8,725 bases of DNA from JAENVU01 sp031430375 (GTDB taxonomy: Bacteria > Actinomycetota > Acidimicrobiia > IMCC26256 > JAENVU01), in the NCBI GenBank assembly GCA_031430375.1, contig JANPBJ010000066.1:1-8725 (forward strand). The letters run 5' to 3'. Both the position numbers and the translations under genes were made by a program. Numbering within the stretch: position 1 is the stretch's first letter; each line of letters begins with the position of its first letter. Positions 1 to 6,618 of this stretch are shown piece by piece. The notes below the pieces were generated by a model. The model did no database searches. It worked only from the letters and a program-made list of their open reading frames with translations, and was not told the origin of the DNA.

Positions 1-1
1 C

Positions 2-532
2 CACACCACCCGTCCCGGCGAACTGGCGGTGGTCATCGAACGCGTGCTCGCGCAGTCGGGCACGGTACGGAGTCCCACGCTCATCCATCCCGACACCTAC
101 TGGGACGAGATCCAGCAAACGCTCGAGGTGCTCCACTCCCAGCAGGTCTCCGCGTTCGATGGGTTCACCGACGACGAAGCGCAGCGGTGCATCGCACGGA
201 GCAACATCATCGAGTGCGCCGCCGGTGACCGCGTGCTCAAGCGGGATGGATCGGCCCGCAACATCTTTGTAGTGCTCGAAGGGACCCTCGAGGTTCGCGA
301 TCACGACCGGGTGGTCGGCGTGTTGAGCGCCGGCGACGTGTTCGGTGAGATGGCGTTCCTGCTGGAACGACCGCGAGCGTTCGACGTGGACGCCGCCACC
401 GATGGGGCACGAATCCTCAGCCTGAGCGAGGGAGCACTTCGCAAGATGATCGCCGAAGATGCGACCGTCGCGGCCAAGTTGTTGCTCAACCTGTCGAAGA
501 TGCTCTGCGCCCGGCTTATCAAGGCGAACTGA
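2..532 (+). CDS. Cyclic-nucleotide-binding (CNB/Crp-type) domain protein, 5'-truncated by the window edge
   Basis: The reading frame is open from base 2 and ends at a TGA at 530-532. The first possible start, GTG at 29, has no Shine-Dalgarno sequence before it and the coding pattern continues upstream of it, so this is probably the C-terminal part of a longer protein. Counting from that GTG, residues about 44-158 form a CNB domain: a beta-roll, then a phosphate-binding cassette with FGE at 105-107 and PR at 115-116, where the Gly-Glu and Arg that hold the ribose and cyclic phosphate are kept. The cassette continues Ala-Phe-Asp-Val, where small residues plus Thr/Ser are usual, so ligand preference is uncertain. 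A helix (about 140-165) follows and there is no C-terminal DNA-binding helix-turn-helix, so it is not a complete Crp-type transcription factor. It probably senses cAMP or a related ligand and controls whatever domain lies upstream. Two nucleotide cyclases follow downstream, a possible source of ligand (inference). Confidence 0.85.
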   Translation, partial: HTTRPGELAVVIERVLAQSGTVRSPTLIHPDTYWDEIQQTLEVLHSQQVSAFDGFTDDEAQRCIARSNIIECAAGDRVLKRDGSARNIFVVLEGTLEVRDHDRVVGVLSAGDVFGEMAFLLERPRAFDVDAATDGARILSLSEGALRKMIAEDATVAAKLLLNLSKMLCARLIKAN

Positions 533-605
533 TTCGTCCAGGGCATGTGCGGCGCCGTGGTGTTGAGCCGTACGCTCCCCGGCCGGGTCCCGATTGAAAC
601 GAAAC

Positions 606-610
606 GGAGG
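606..610 (+). promoter_or_regulatory. Ribosome binding site GGAGG that fixes the start of the large kinase-cyclase gene at GTG 618
   Basis: GGAGG at 606-610 lies 7 bases before GTG 618, ideal spacing. The more upstream in-frame start, TTG at 594, has only a weak GGGT stretch before it and would place this GGAGG inside the coding region. The GTG start also puts the first zinc-ribbon cysteine at residue 3, as is common for such N-terminal ribbons. Confidence 0.75.
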
Positions 611-617
611 GTGGGTC

Positions 618-3600
618 GTGCGGTGTCAGGCGTGCCAGAGCGAGAATGCGGAGGGCAATCGCTTTTGTGGCAGCTGTGGAGCCGCGATTGTTGATCCGCT
701 CGACGCCGCCGCGACGTCGGTTCAGATCCCTGCGACCGTTGGCACCGGCCGGTACCGGACGGTACGACTCCTGGGCGAAGGGGCCCGCAAGCGCGTCTAC
801 CTGGCGATGGACGAACGCCTCGCCCGTGAGGTTGCAGTCGCGGTCGTGAAGACGGAAGGCCTCGACGCGAACGGCCGCATCCGGATCACCAGGGAAGCCC
901 AGGCAATGGCCCGGCTCGGCGACGATCCCGCCATCGTCACGGTGTACGACGTCGGTGAAGAGGCCGACGGCACACCGTTCATCGTGAGTCAGTTCATGGC
1001 CGGTGGGTCGCTCGATCAGCATCTCGATCGAGAACCGAATCGGCGTTTTCCGGTCAGGCGCGCGTTGCAGCTCGCCATGCAACTCGCGCGCGGCCTGGGG
1101 CACGCGCACCAACTCCAGATCGTGCACCGTGACCTCAAGCCCGCGAACGTCTGGCTCGACGCCGACGGCGCGGCGCGACTCGGTGACTTCGGACTCGCCG
1201 CCAATATGGAGGCGAGCCGGATGACGAGTGAGGGCACCGTGCTCGGCACGGTCGCCTACATCGCGCCTGAGCAGGCACTCGGCCGTGAGCCCAACCCGCG
1301 CTCGGACCTCTACGCGCTCGGCGCGGTGATGTACGAGATGCTCTGCGGCCGACCGCCGTTCCTCGGCGACGACATGGTCTCGGTCATCAGCCAGCACCTC
1401 AACACGCCACCGGTGTCGCCTCGTTTCCACAACGACGAGGTCCCGCCGCTCGTCGAATCCCTGGTGTTGCGTCTGCTGGAGAAGGACCCGAACGCGCGAC
1501 CGGTGGACGCCGGCGAAGTGTCCGAGGCTCTCGCTCAGGCGCAGGCGAGCCTCGAGAGCGGTGTGCCCGTCGTGGCCGACCCCACGCCGATCGTGGTCGG
1601 GGTGGCCCGCGGCGCGGACTGGGGCCGGTTCGTGGGCCGCGCCGGCGAGCTTGACGCGCTGCGAGCCGCGTTCGATGACTCCCTCTCCGGCCACACTCGC
1701 GTCGTCATGGTCGTCGGCGAGCCCGGCATCGGCAAGACCCGCACCGTCGAGGAACTCGGTGTCTACGCGTCGGTCCGAGGTGCGCAGGTGCTCTGGGGCC
1801 ACTCCTACGAGGGTGAGATCGGCGTGCCGTTCCTCCCATTCGTGGAAGCGTTGCGTTCATTCGTGCGGGACCTGTCCGATGACGGCCATCTGCTCGACCC
1901 GGTTGCCGGCTGCGCCGAGGTGGCGACGATCATCCCCGAACTCCGAGACAAGTACCCGCACCTCGCAGCGCTGCCCGCCCTCGACGGTGACGCCGAACGC
2001 CACCGACTCTTCGACGGCCTCAGTTCGTTCATTGCCGCCGCCACCCGTATCCGGCCGCTCGTGATCGTCCTCGACGACCTCCACTGGTGCGATAAGCCTT
2101 CACTGCTGTTGCTCGCGCACCTTGCCCGGCGGGTTCGCCAGTCGCGGCTCGTGATCATCGGCACCTACCGCGACGTGGAACTCGAGCGCTCTCACCCGCT
2201 CGCGGAGACGATCTCGACCCTGCGGCGAGAACAACTCTACGAGCGGGTCCTGCTCCGCGGGCTTCCGATCGAAGAGGTTCGTGCGTTCATCCAAGCGGTC
2301 GGCGGGCAGGAGAGCCCGGGCGAGTTCGCCGAGCTCATCTATCGCGAGACAGAGGGGAATCCCTTCTTCGTCGCCGAGATCCTGCGCCATCTCGCGGAGA
2401 CCGGTGCGATTCGCCACGAGGGTGATGCCTGGGTCGGAACCCCCGAGAGCATCGCGCAAAACCTCCCCGAAGGGGTGCGCGAGGTCATCGGTCGTCGGCT
2501 CGACGGACTGTCCAGCGACTGCAACGCGGCGCTGACGATCGCCGCCGCGATGCCGGGTGGGTTCACCGTCGACGTTGTCGGCCAGGTCGCGGAACTGAGC
2601 GAGGACACGATGCTCGACGTGCTCGACGAAGCGTTGGCGGCCCAGGTGATTCGCGAGCGGCGCGAACGTCCCGGCACCTATGAGTTCAACCATGCGCTGA
2701 TTCGCCAGACGCTCTACGGCGAGCTGAGCACGCCGCGGCGTGTCCGCATGCATCGGAGGGTCGGCGAGGCGCTCGAGCAACGGTTCACCGATTCCATCGA
2801 AGCCCACCTCCCCGAGCTCGCGTACCACGCGTACGAGGCCGCGCCGGGTGGCGATGTTGAAAAGGCCGTGGGCTACGCCCGTCGGGCCGGCGACCGCGCC
2901 ATGGAACAGGTCGCCTATGAAGAGGCGGCGCGGAGCTACGAGATGGCGGTGCAGGCACTCGACCTCGCGTCGGAAGCGGACCCCGCGGTACGCGCCGACC
3001 TGCTGCTCGCGCTCGCCGGGGCCTCGGGACGTGGTGGAGACACAGACACGTGTCATAGGGCGAGCCTCGAAGCCGCCGAGTTGGCGCGAAGCACGGCCGA
3101 TCCATTCCGCCTCGGCCGCGCCGCGATCGAGTATTGCGGGAGTACGTGGTTCTCGGCAGCCGGGGTCCCGGACCCGGGTCAGCTCGAACTCTTCGCCGAG
3201 GCCGGGACGGCATTGCGGGCAACGCCCGAAGGTGCGGCCCGGGACGCTCTGCTCGCCTCGGTGCTCTCTCGCCACTCCGCGGCGGTCGCGTTTCGAGACC
3301 CGGTGCTCCATCGAAGTCTGGTAGAAGAGGCCATTGCCGCCGCTCGGCGATCCGGTGACCAGCAGGCCCTCGCGTGGGCGCTTCAGATGCGGGCAACCGA
3401 GAACCTGCCCCAGGCCGAGCGTGAGCAGCTGCTGCGGGAAGTACTCGAGGCAGCCGAGAACTCGGGAGACCTCGACCTCACCCAGTCGGCCCGAAACTCG
3501 CTGATCATCTCCGCGCTCGGCGGGCAGCGCCGCGACGATCTCGAGACCGAGGTCGAGGCCTACGCGACTGACGCGCGGCGGTCGCGAGTCTCGACCCAAC

Positions 3601-4967
3601 TCGCGACGAGCCTCCAGCTCCAGGGGACTCTGGCCGCCATCGACGGCCGGTACGGTGATGCCGAGCGCCTCATCCTCGAATCGGCCGAGCTGGCGCGCGC
3701 GCTCGGCGTTCTGTTGGTGTTGGCGAATGTCGGGGTGGGGCTGACGCCGGTATACCGAGAGCTCGGTCGACTCGCCGCCTTCGAGAAATCGACGCGGCGA
3801 ATCGTGGCCCAGACCCCGGACATTCCCTCGTGGAAAGCCGGACTCGTGCAACTGCTCTGGGAGATCGGTCAGGGTGATGAGGCGGCTGTGCTCATCGACG
3901 AGGTCGTCAGCCAGGGTCGCGAAGCCATTCCCGACGACGTGCTCCGGAACTACACGCTGGCGATGTTCATCGAGGTCGCAGCCGGGACCGCGAGCACTGA
4001 GTCGCTGGAGCAGCTCGAAACATGGTTTCGCGTCCACGAGTTTGGCATCGGGCACGGCGTGGTCCTCGGTGGCCACGCGTACCACGGTGCCTACGTGCGC
4101 TACCTCGGCCTCGCGGCGGGCGGACTCGGCCGCTACGCCGAGGCAATCGCCCATCACGAGACGGCACTCGCCGAGCACCAGCAGATGCGCGCGCCCGGAT
4201 GGGAGGCGCGCAGTCGATACGACCTTGCCCTCGCGCTCCTGGCGCGCGGCGAGGTCGGCGATACCGAGCGCGCCGGGGTGCTGCTCAACGAAGTCGTGGA
4301 CCGCGCGAACGCTCTCGGCATGACGCGCCTGCTCGAGCAGGCCTTCGCCGCGAAGCTGCAACTTCAGGGCGTCCCGAGTGGCATGCCCGCGACGGCGTCG
4401 ATCGACATCCTCTCCGCAAACATCACCATCGATCGACCCGAACTCGGCAAGCACGCCGATCACGACGGGCAGGTCACGATCTGCTTCTCCGACATCGTCG
4501 GCTACACGTCTATGACCGATCGGCTCGGTGACCACCGGACCCACGAGTTGTTGCGGGCCCACACCGCGATCCTGCGGCGCGAACTCCTGGTCAACCGAGG
4601 TGTGGAGGTGAAGAGCGAGGGCGACGGCTTCATGCTCGCCTTTCGTGATCCGGCCGACGCGCTCGGCTTCGCGGTCGCGTTTCAGCGGTCACTGGCGGGC
4701 CACGATTGGCCGGAAGACGTCGGCGCGCTGCACGTTCGGATGGGGGTGCATCGCGGCGAGGTGATTCGAGAAGCCGATGACTTTTTCGGCCGCACGGTGA
4801 TCGTCGGCGCCAGGGTCGCGTCTGCCGCGGTGGGCGGCGAGGTCCTCGTCACCGACGACGTCCGCACGGTCACCCAGGATCAATTCGGGTTCGGCGAGGT
4901 CCGCAAACTCGCACTCAAGGGGTTGAGCGATCCGTACCCTGCCGCACCGCTCGATTGGTCGAACTGA
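618..4967 (+). CDS. Multidomain signalling protein: zinc ribbon, Ser/Thr kinase, AAA/STAND ATPase, TPR-like region, class III nucleotide cyclase
   Basis: The product is 1449 aa from GTG 618 (1457 aa if TTG 594 is used); numbering here is from 618. (1) Zinc ribbon: CxxC at 3-6 and 17-20. (2) Kinase about 44-306: glycine loop GEGARKRVY from 53, HRD 170-172, Lys174, Asn177, DFG 190-192, APE 216-218. The VAIK-type position reads VAVA (72-75), so the usual ATP lysine is absent, while Lys58 sits in the glycine loop. (3) AAA/STAND ATPase from about 339 (FVGR): Walker A GEPGIGKT 367-374, Walker B LDD with Asp486/487, then a winged-helix-like part to about 720. (4) Helical TPR-like repeats, about 725-1260. 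(5) Class III cyclase about 1280-1435: metal Asp1292 and Asp1336, purine-selecting Lys1332 and Asp1388, Arg1399, but Ile1395 where the transition-state Asn is usual. No transmembrane segment is seen, so it is probably cytoplasmic. Kinase plus AAA plus TPR recalls mycobacterial PknK, but here a cyclase replaces a DNA-binding end. I infer that input through kinase/ATPase/TPR tunes cNMP output. The next gene starts 67 bases downstream. Confidence 0.93.
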   Translation: MRCQACQSENAEGNRFCGSCGAAIVDPLDAAATSVQIPATVGTGRYRTVRLLGEGARKRVYLAMDERLAREVAVAVVKTEGLDANGRIRITREAQAMARLGDDPAIVTVYDVGEEADGTPFIVSQFMAGGSLDQHLDREPNRRFPVRRALQLAMQLARGLGHAHQLQIVHRDLKPANVWLDADGAARLGDFGLAANMEASRMTSEGTVLGTVAYIAPEQALGREPNPRSDLYALGAVMYEMLCGRPPFLGDDMVSVISQHLNTPPVSPRFHNDEVPPLVESLVLRLLEKDPNARPVDAGEVSEALAQAQASLESGVPVVADPTPIVVGVARGADWGRFVGRAGELDALRAAFDDSLSGHTRVVMVVGEPGIGKTRTVEELGVYASVRGAQVLWGHSYEGEIGVPFLPFVEALRSFVRDLSDDGHLLDPVAGCAEVATIIPELRDKYPHLAALPALDGDAERHRLFDGLSSFIAAATRIRPLVIVLDDLHWCDKPSLLLLAHLARRVRQSRLVIIGTYRDVELERSHPLAETISTLRREQLYERVLLRGLPIEEVRAFIQAVGGQESPGEFAELIYRETEGNPFFVAEILRHLAETGAIRHEGDAWVGTPESIAQNLPEGVREVIGRRLDGLSSDCNAALTIAAAMPGGFTVDVVGQVAELSEDTMLDVLDEALAAQVIRERRERPGTYEFNHALIRQTLYGELSTPRRVRMHRRVGEALEQRFTDSIEAHLPELAYHAYEAAPGGDVEKAVGYARRAGDRAMEQVAYEEAARSYEMAVQALDLASEADPAVRADLLLALAGASGRGGDTDTCHRASLEAAELARSTADPFRLGRAAIEYCGSTWFSAAGVPDPGQLELFAEAGTALRATPEGAARDALLASVLSRHSAAVAFRDPVLHRSLVEEAIAAARRSGDQQALAWALQMRATENLPQAEREQLLREVLEAAENSGDLDLTQSARNSLIISALGGQRRDDLETEVEAYATDARRSRVSTQLATSLQLQGTLAAIDGRYGDAERLILESAELARALGVLLVLANVGVGLTPVYRELGRLAAFEKSTRRIVAQTPDIPSWKAGLVQLLWEIGQGDEAAVLIDEVVSQGREAIPDDVLRNYTLAMFIEVAAGTASTESLEQLETWFRVHEFGIGHGVVLGGHAYHGAYVRYLGLAAGGLGRYAEAIAHHETALAEHQQMRAPGWEARSRYDLALALLARGEVGDTERAGVLLNEVVDRANALGMTRLLEQAFAAKLQLQGVPSGMPATASIDILSANITIDRPELGKHADHDGQVTICFSDIVGYTSMTDRLGDHRTHELLRAHTAILRRELLVNRGVEVKSEGDGFMLAFRDPADALGFAVAFQRSLAGHDWPEDVGALHVRMGVHRGEVIREADDFFGRTVIVGARVASAAVGGEVLVTDDVRTVTQDQFGFGEVRKLALKGLSDPYPAAPLDWSN

Positions 4968-5034
4968 CGGCCCGTTCGCGCGGATATGCCATCTGGGGGA
5001 TGTTCTCTGCAGCCCATAGCGCCACGATGGGGTC

Positions 5035-5784
5035 ATGACCCACACGGAAATGAACCTGGCAAACTCGGATGTGTCTCAAACTGTCGAATCCGAGCTCCCG
5101 ACCGGCACGGTGACGTTCTTGCTCACCGACATCGAGGGCTCGACGAAGCTCTGGGAGGCGGGTGCCGACGAGACGGCGATCTCCGTAGCCCGCCACTACG
5201 AGTTACTCGAAGCGGCCGTCGCGCTGCACGGGGGCGTGCGCCCAGTCGAGCAAGGTGAAGGCGACAGCGTGGTGGGCGCCTTCTCTCGGGCGTCGGATGC
5301 CGTGGCGGCGGCGCTCGACGTTCAACGCGCGTTCGCGCAGGAACCGTGGCCCGGGGGTGGGGAAGTGCGCGTGCGCATGGCGCTCCACACCGGCGAGATC
5401 CGCTTGCGCGACGCCGGCAACTACTTCGGTCCGACGATCATCCGGTGCGCGCGTATGCGAGCGATCGGCCACGGTGGGCAGACGCTCATCTCTGACGCCA
5501 CCCGCGATCTGGTGGTTGATTCGCTGCCCGAAGCTGTCGAGCTCCGTGATCTTGGTCTGCATCGGTTGAAGGATCTCGGCCGGGTCGAGCGGGTCTGGCA
5601 GCTCGTACACCCCGATCTCGGCCACGAGTTCCCTCCGCTGCGCTCGCTCGACGCGATGCCGACGAACTTGCCCGCGCAGGTGTCGAGCTTCGTCGGCCGT
5701 GATGCCGAGATCGCCGCGTTGCGTGAGGCTGTGCGCGCGCACGCGGCGAACGCAAACGCCCCCTGGCCGGATGGGACAGCCTGA
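5035..5784 (+). CDS. Class III nucleotide cyclase, truncated remnant of a cyclase-ATPase-LuxR protein (Rv0386-like)
   Basis: The product is 249 aa from ATG 5035, with a weak GATGGGG ribosome site; ATG 5050 is an alternative. Residues about 23-190 are a complete class III cyclase domain: VTFLLTDIEGST (24-35) with metal Asp32, the second metal Asp77 in GEGDS, and Arg140. The purine-selecting Lys/Asp pair is Gln73/Asn129, the pairing I recall from Mycobacterium tuberculosis Rv0386, and the transition-state Asn is Ile136. Residues 191-235 are the usual linker into a STAND ATPase, including SSFVGRDAEIAALREAV, but the frame then departs into about 15 unrelated residues before the TGA, ahead of any Walker A. 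Full-length relatives run on for several hundred residues of ATPase and TPR and end in a LuxR helix-turn-helix, whose remnant lies just downstream here. The cyclase domain itself is intact, so a free-standing enzyme may still be made. It could be a decaying gene or an assembly collapse. Confidence 0.85.
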   Translation: MTHTEMNLANSDVSQTVESELPTGTVTFLLTDIEGSTKLWEAGADETAISVARHYELLEAAVALHGGVRPVEQGEGDSVVGAFSRASDAVAAALDVQRAFAQEPWPGGGEVRVRMALHTGEIRLRDAGNYFGPTIIRCARMRAIGHGGQTLISDATRDLVVDSLPEAVELRDLGLHRLKDLGRVERVWQLVHPDLGHEFPPLRSLDAMPTNLPAQVSSFVGRDAEIAALREAVRAHAANANAPWPDGTA

Positions 5785-5972
5785 CGCCGACCGAGCTACG
5801 CGTCGTCGGCCTGGCGGCCGCCGGGCTCACCAACCCGCAGATCGCGGAACGAATGTTCATCGCACGCGGAACCGTCAAGGTGCACCTCAGCCACGTTTTC
5901 ACCAAGCTCGCAGTCGCGACCCGCGCCGAGCTCGCCGCACAAGCGACCAAGCGGGGACTCACCGACAGCTGA
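5727..5972 (+). pseudogene. LuxR-type helix-turn-helix remnant, out of frame with the preceding cyclase
   Basis: The frame is open from 5727 to the TGA at 5970-5972. From 5736 it reads RARGERKRPLAGWDSLTPTE, the linker and entry typical of the C-terminal LuxR domain in cyclase/ATPase regulators. It continues through LTNPQIAERMFIARGTVKVH and a HVFTKL segment to a normal LuxR C-terminus (RAELAAQATKRG). The helix-turn-helix looks undamaged: Glu in TPTE, LTNPQIA for the first helix, and GTVKVH for the recognition helix. There is no good start codon or ribosome site for it; the only in-frame ATG (about 5854) is inside the domain. It is therefore best read as the detached tail of the gene starting at 5035, shifted by one reading frame. 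The missing middle would have held the Walker motifs and TPR repeats. Confidence 0.8.
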
Positions 5973-6038
5973 CTCTGCACGGTGGCTCGGTGACTCCGAG
6001 TGCTCGCACGACTATCTGGAGCGGCATCCCCGTCGATG

Positions 6039-6060
6039 GGATCAAGGATTGCTTCGATCC
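6039..6060. other. Bulged hairpin in the non-coding stretch after the LuxR remnant
   Basis: GGATC-AAG (6039-6046) pairs with CTT-C-GATCC (6052-6060), eight base pairs with a single bulged C and a 5-base loop. It lies about 67 bases after the LuxR stop and 68 before the next start. No T tract follows, so it would be a poor intrinsic terminator. It may be chance in GC-rich DNA. Nothing else is recognisable in 5973-6127. Confidence 0.3.
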
Positions 6061-6127
6061 GGTCTGACGCTCGCCGGTCATCTGCATCGGTTTGTGAATC
6101 GGCGCGAGGTCCTGACAGCATTGTCGG

Positions 6128-6406
6128 ATGTCGATGTACGTGCCGATTTTTCTGGGCGTCGGCGTGGTCGTGGCGATCCCTGTGATCTTGTGGTGGGCAC
6201 GCGACCTCGGCAAGATCGCCGGCCGGGATTGGTTCTGGGCGGGTTACCACCGTCGCCACTGGCAGTGGGGTGTTCTGCTGGGTTGGATCGCCGGGGGATG
6301 GATCGCCATCGTCGTCATCATCGTGTGGTCCTTGTCTGACCAGCGCGCCGATCTTCTCGCCGCGGCAGGTTCACGAAACCGGCGCAAGGATGATCCGAGG
6401 GTCTGA
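6128..6406 (+). CDS. Small tryptophan-rich membrane protein with two transmembrane helices, function unknown
   Basis: The product is 92 aa from ATG 6128 (or 90 aa from ATG 6134, the third codon). No good Shine-Dalgarno sequence precedes either ATG, so the start is uncertain and translation could be leaderless. Hydrophobic segments at about 5-23 and 47-67 look like transmembrane helices. They flank a positively charged aromatic loop (about 24-46, with RDW, WFWAGYHRRHWQW), and the polar tail (68-92) is rich in Arg, Lys and Asp. Nine of 92 residues are Trp, mostly near predicted membrane borders. It has no recognised enzymatic motif and I cannot name a family. It stands alone, with 155 bases to the LuxR remnant and 212 to the sigma gene. 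The hydrophobic pattern and high third-position GC support a real gene, but homologues would be needed to be certain. Confidence 0.6.
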   Translation: MSMYVPIFLGVGVVVAIPVILWWARDLGKIAGRDWFWAGYHRRHWQWGVLLGWIAGGWIAIVVIIVWSLSDQRADLLAAAGSRNRRKDDPRV

Positions 6407-6424
6407 CCTCCGAACTCGTGACCT

Positions 6425-6444
6425 CGCCGACGGGTTGGTCGGCG
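6425..6444. terminator. Perfect 7-bp GC hairpin after the small membrane protein gene; possible terminator without a T tract
   Basis: CGCCGAC (6425-6431) pairs perfectly with GTCGGCG (6438-6444) around a 6-base loop, starting 19 bases after the stop of the 92-aa gene. The position suits a transcription end, but the downstream bases (GCGGTTCG) hold no T run, so it may act weakly, work in both directions, or be chance. Confidence 0.4.
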
Positions 6445-6510
6445 GCGGTTCGTAGGCCCAGTGCGTCACTCTAAGTTGCGCCGAGAATCCGTATTGCCAG
6501 CCGGCGACGA

Positions 6511-6531
6511 CCCGTCCACTTGACCGACGGG
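6511..6531. other. Short inverted repeat in the region upstream of the sigma gene
   Basis: CCCGTC (6511-6516) and GACGGG (6526-6531) form a perfect 6-bp inverted repeat around 9 bases that include TTGACC (6520-6525), a good -35 match. I find no matching -10 at 16-18 bases, so I do not call a promoter. It could be an operator for the sigma operon or chance. The rest of 6407-6604 shows no gene or recognisable site. Confidence 0.25.
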
Positions 6532-6604
6532 CAGGATCGGCGATCGGGTGACAAGCTCTCTGGGAGACCAGGATCACAAATCTCGGCGGATGCCGGGTGT
6601 GTTC

Positions 6605-6610
6605 GGGAGG
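6605..6610 (+). promoter_or_regulatory. Ribosome binding site GGGAGG before the long start of the sigma gene
   Basis: GGGAGG at 6605-6610 lies 8 bases before ATG 6619, an almost ideal arrangement. It favours the 235-aa form of the sigma factor over the 174-aa form from ATG 6802, whose nearest purine-rich site (GGTGAGG, 6784-6790) is 11 bases away. Confidence 0.6.
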
Positions 6611-6618
6611 CTTGGTAG

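Noticed and set aside
578..587. Palindrome CCCGGCCGGG between the CNB gene and the large gene as an operator or terminator
   Set aside because: It has no loop to form a hairpin and no T tract, and such palindromes are expected by chance in GC-rich DNA.
594..617. TTG 594 as the start of the large protein
   Set aside because: Its ribosome site is poor, while GTG 618 has GGAGG at a 7-base spacing and gives a normal zinc-ribbon N-terminus.
519..1802. A 427-codon - strand open frame over the kinase region
   Set aside because: Same shadow effect: its translation is dominated by Arg, His, Asp and Val with no domain, and it runs against a strongly supported gene.
2100..4562. An 820-codon open frame on the - strand inside the large kinase-cyclase gene
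   Set aside because: It mirrors the G/C-biased codons of the + strand gene, and its translation is Arg/Gly/Glu/Leu-rich with no recognisable domain. The + strand frame carries clear kinase, ATPase and cyclase motifs.
5699..6067. A 122-codon + strand frame across the cyclase/LuxR joint
   Set aside because: It is the third frame of this segment; its translation is Arg/Pro/Thr-rich with no domain, whereas the overlapping frames encode recognisable cyclase-linker and LuxR sequence.
6520..6548. TTGACC as the -35 of a sigma-70 promoter for the sigma operon
   Set aside because: No TATAAT-like hexamer lies 16-18 bases downstream; the bases there are GC-rich (ATCGGG).
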